Shown in pieces: positions 61,469 through 64,000 of a DNA stretch of 64,000 nt. A program made the position numbers and the translations under genes. Numbering within the stretch: the first letter of the stretch is position 1; every line of letters starts with the position of its first letter. The DNA is from Alicyclobacillus pomorum DSM 14955 (lineage in GTDB: Bacteria > Bacillota > Bacilli > Alicyclobacillales > Alicyclobacillaceae): positions 187,305-251,304 of the forward strand of contig NZ_AXAR01000003.1 in assembly GCF_000472905.1 (NCBI RefSeq). The letters run 5' to 3'. The notes beneath the pieces are model-generated. The model ran no database searches. It was not told the origin of the DNA and worked only from the letters and a program-made list of their open reading frames with translations.

Positions 61469-62158
61469 TCACAGTGGCAGCAGTACCGGTTTGAAGTTCA
61501 CATAGTCTGCGCTGACAAGCCGATACTCCACTCCATTCTTGATGCCTTCAAATGCAAATCGGTGTGCGGCGCCGTGTAGATGCCCGTAGACGCAAAGGCG
61601 AACCTGAAACGCTTCCAGAACTTCCGTAAACAGCGTGTCTTCACCCTCCATTCCGCATGGCGGATAGTGAAGCATGGCGATGATGGGAAGGCCGTAGGTT
61701 GCAGCTCGTTCGAGCGACATCTTCAGACGCCCCACTTCTCGTGTGTGAATCACTTCATCATCCGCTGTAAACTTCGGGTGCGTTGGTAAAATCCAGCCGC
61801 GACTGCCGCAAATGGCATATCCATGCAGAGAAAGGGAATCGTTCTGGATAGCATAGCATCGACTTGGCAACGCGTTCCTCACCTTGCTTATACCGTTCCA
61901 CCAATAATCGTGATTCCCGCGGATCATCACTTTGTCTCCGTGTAAGCGACCAATGTAATCCAGGTCTGGACGTGCCTCTTCAAGTGTCATAGCCCATGAA
62001 ATATCGCCCGGAATCAATACGACGTCATCGTCGGAAACCATCTGGTTCCAGTGTTCTGCAATTTTTTCTGCGTGATGGTCCCAACCAGACCCGAATACGT
62101 CCATGGGTTTGTCGACCGCGTGTGAGAGATGCAAATCCCCCAGTGCGTAAAATGCCAT
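61469..62158 (-). CDS. Metallophosphoesterase
   Basis: A 229-residue calcineurin-like phosphoesterase with all metal motifs: GDLHLSH, IPGDISW, RGNHDYWW, MLHYPP and YGHLHG. Such stand-alone proteins act on diverse phosphodiesters; substrate unknown. ATG at 62158 has AAAGGGG about 10 bases upstream. It diverges from the helicase gene, and their leaders overlap. Confidence 0.88.
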   Translation of the reverse strand: MAFYALGDLHLSHAVDKPMDVFGSGWDHHAEKIAEHWNQMVSDDDVVLIPGDISWAMTLEEARPDLDYIGRLHGDKVMIRGNHDYWWNGISKVRNALPSRCYAIQNDSLSLHGYAICGSRGWILPTHPKFTADDEVIHTREVGRLKMSLERAATYGLPIIAMLHYPPCGMEGEDTLFTEVLEAFQVRLCVYGHLHGAAHRFAFEGIKNGVEYRLVSADYVNFKPVLLPL

Positions 62159-62302
62159 GTGTGTCCTGATCCCCTTTCTCCAAAGAGAATAGCATTGTGG
62201 CGATGCAGGATTCCAGTTTCCCGACGCGATGGTTTGATGCTTCGCATCATCGACACCCCCGGTTTGGGCAGTCAGAATGAAGACGTGGGAGTGGTGCAAC
62301 CG

Positions 62303-63703
62303 ATGTGGACGGACGAACAGCAAACCATTATCACGTCTCCGATGGGCAACCAAGTTGTATATGCTGCTCCGGGCAGTGGGAAAACGGCGGTGCTCACCCA
62401 GCACATCGCAAGCGTCATTGAAAACAAACAGGCTGCACCGGCAGAAATCATGGCGGTGACGTTCACAAAACAGGCAGCCTTGGAGATGCGGACAAGACTC
62501 GGCACGCGCACCTCACTCAGCTTTCGACAAGCGGAAACAGTGCGCATCGGAACGTTTCACGCCCAGGTCTTTCAGTGGGTCCTCAGGCATACGCCGGACG
62601 TACCGGTCATCCTCCGCCAGACTGAGCAGTTGCAATTTCTTAGCGCAGCCATGAAGGCGGCGGGATGGCAAGGCGGGCATCGGCCGCATGCAATTCTGTC
62701 TGTCTTAAGTGCGGTGAAGTCCACGTGGCCACACCGGCCGTTGCCTGACCGTCTCCACCGTATCATCGCCTTGTACGAGATATTGAAGCGAAGAAACGGT
62801 CGTTGGGACTTTGACGATATCCTCAGCTATTGGTGCCAACTCTCTGATGACGGCCGTGTTCTCTCTGTGCCGAAGACGCGATATATCTTAGTGGATGAAT
62901 TTCAAGATACGAATCAAATCCAGTGGTATGTCTTGCAACGACTGGTGGAAATCAGCGGTTGTCACTTGTTTGCGGTGGGAGATGACGACCAGGCGATTTA
63001 CGGTTTTCGGGGCGCAGATCCCGCATGGCTCATCCAGTTTCCGAGGCGGATGGAAAGATCGGCGGTCCATTACTTGAGTCGAAATTTCCGCTCAGATATT
63101 CGTATTGTTGAATCTGCTGGACAGTTGATCCAGCACAATCGACACCGGACCGCAAAGCAGATGGTGCCACATTCACAGCGTTTGGGCGACTGTGTAGTCA
63201 TTGTCCATCACGACACTGCTGGCGAATACCAGTGGATTCAGCGGCGAGTGGCATACTTATCTGCGCAACGGGATCTCTATACAATAGGCATTCTGGCGCG
63301 TACGCGTGTGGAACTCGCACGTCTTCACGCTCAGGCGGGTGCATTCCTGAATAACGGGGAAGGAGTCTCGGTGGAGTTCCGTACCTTTCACGACGCGAAG
63401 GGGAAAGAATGGGACGAGGTACATATTCTCGATGTTGTAGAGAAAAATCCATTTCTCGCGGAGTGGAGTGAGGATTCTGCCTTCCTCGAAGAAGAGAGAC
63501 GCCTTTTCTATGTCGCAATGACTCGCGCTCGGCACTCGCTCCTATTGCACTGGCCGCGTCATATTGACGGGAGGAGAACACAGCGTAGTCGATTCGTGGC
63601 AGAGGCAGGGCTGGCGGGGGAATGCATGGATGCCAAAGACGTCCGTGTTGAGGCTGGCAAACCGACTGTGCAATACTCGGCGGGGGTGCCGGTGCGGCGG
63701 TAA
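62303..63703 (+). CDS. Compact UvrD/PcrA-type superfamily 1 helicase
   Basis: A 466-residue ATP-dependent 3'-5' type helicase. Motifs in order: I (APGSGKT, about 20), Ia (VTFTKQAALEMRTR), II (VDEFQDTN, about 197), III (VGDDDQAIYGFRG), IV (LSRNFRSD), V (FRTFHDAKGKEWDEV) and VI (EERRLFYVAMTRAR). UvrD and PcrA have about 720 residues, so the 2B and part of the 1B insertions are missing. ATG at 62303 is chosen because it begins the Q-motif (MWTDEQQ) and follows GGGAG; ATG at 62237 is an alternative. Confidence 0.88.
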   Translation: MWTDEQQTIITSPMGNQVVYAAPGSGKTAVLTQHIASVIENKQAAPAEIMAVTFTKQAALEMRTRLGTRTSLSFRQAETVRIGTFHAQVFQWVLRHTPDVPVILRQTEQLQFLSAAMKAAGWQGGHRPHAILSVLSAVKSTWPHRPLPDRLHRIIALYEILKRRNGRWDFDDILSYWCQLSDDGRVLSVPKTRYILVDEFQDTNQIQWYVLQRLVEISGCHLFAVGDDDQAIYGFRGADPAWLIQFPRRMERSAVHYLSRNFRSDIRIVESAGQLIQHNRHRTAKQMVPHSQRLGDCVVIVHHDTAGEYQWIQRRVAYLSAQRDLYTIGILARTRVELARLHAQAGAFLNNGEGVSVEFRTFHDAKGKEWDEVHILDVVEKNPFLAEWSEDSAFLEEERRLFYVAMTRARHSLLLHWPRHIDGRRTQRSRFVAEAGLAGECMDAKDVRVEAGKPTVQYSAGVPVRR

Positions 63704-63718
63704 TGAAAAATGAAGCAG

Positions 63719-63743
63719 CAAAACGCGTTACATCAGCGTTTTG
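63719..63743 (+). terminator. Hairpin after the helicase gene
   Basis: CAAAACGC (63719-63726) pairs with GCGTTTTG (63736-63743), loop 9. The T-run lies inside the right arm, so termination may be weak. Confidence 0.55.
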
Positions 63744-63870
63744 AAGTTGACTTCGGGCTCAGGAAACAATTGCCTCTAGATCTTTAAAAGATTTTCGTGC
63801 TATATTATTCGACGTCGCTTCGACAACGAGTGAAGCGGTCGGACAGCAAAACCAAACATTTTCGCTTTAC

Positions 63871-64000
63871 TTGTAATGAGTGGAATGTGGTAACATACTT
63901 GAGCTGTCTCGGGGCGGAGACTCCGGTCAAAGCTCCAACACAGAGTGGTTCCTTGAAAACTAAACACGCGCAGAGAGTGATTCAAAACACGCAAGTGTTT
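63871..64000 (+). promoter_or_regulatory. Leader region of an rRNA operon
   Basis: TTCCTTGAAAACTAAACA (63949-63966) is the conserved sequence found upstream of 16S genes and in rRNA spacers of Bacillales. A candidate promoter, TTGTAA (63871-63876), 17 bases, CATACT (63894-63899), precedes it; a further TATATT at 63801 could be a second one. No mature rRNA sequence is reached before the window ends. Confidence 0.65.

Overview
The window reads as a chromosomal segment of an endospore-forming Firmicute, most plausibly an Alicyclobacillus-like member of the Bacillales. The placement is inference from gene content: spo0A, spoIVB, an alpha/beta SASP, spoIIM, dacF, spoIIA/sigF, spoVA, gerW and spmAB, in nearly the order known from Bacillus subtilis, combined with moderate GC, frequent GTG/TTG starts and a System I cytochrome c maturation cluster that Bacillus lacks. 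No transposase, prophage, CRISPR array or tRNA gene was seen.

Layout. 1-3.5 kb: recN 3' end, spoIVB, spo0A, SASP. 3.7-10.0 kb: ccmH-like, ccmE, ccmF, a membrane-anchored protein, ccmA, ccmB, ccmC, ccmD. 10.1-15.9 kb: a permease and a GH18 hydrolase (minus strand), a VQ-repeat membrane protein, a CorA-type transporter, a metallo-beta-lactamase-fold hydrolase, moaC. 16.0-30.4 kb: the catabolic core. BkdR (sigma-54 activator) lies upstream of a consensus -24/-12 promoter driving bcd, lpdV, bkdAA, bkdAB and bkdB. Then come lipA and lipB, methylmalonyl-CoA mutase, a B12-domain/epimerase fusion and a carboxyltransferase. Together these run from branched-chain amino acids to acyl-CoA, and from propionyl-CoA towards succinyl-CoA, with lipoate supply for the E2 alongside. 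30.4-52.7 kb: the conserved Bacillus block (pepT-like, nudF, EndoQ-like, spoIIM, yqzK, xerD, a deoB relic, dacF, spoIIAA-AB-sigF, spoVAC-AD-AEb-AEa, scpAB, gerW, spmAB, rluB, resDE). 52.7-63.7 kb: an accessory stretch of small and poorly known genes (two related ~55-residue proteins, XRE regulator, divergent sirtuin, PrsW-like protease, DUF2797, zinc-ribbon protein, DUF1450, a soluble trypsin-like protease, rhodanese, methyltransferase, phosphoesterase, compact UvrD-type helicase). The last 200 bases look like the leader of an rRNA operon whose 16S gene would start just past the edge.

Main observations. (1) resABC, which sit between rluB and resD in B. subtilis, are absent exactly there, while a full System I set lies near spo0A, suggesting System II was replaced. 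(2) That System I set is unusual: the CcmH-like protein has no cysteine pair, CcmE has CxxxY instead of HxxxY, no ccmG is present, and a CcmI-like tail occurs on two proteins. (3) The mutase small domain is fused to methylmalonyl-CoA epimerase. (4) deoB survives only as a scrambled relic between xerD and dacF. (5) A family of tiny proteins, one with its ribosome-binding site in a hairpin, and a repeated palindromic motif lie in the 52-60 kb accessory region.
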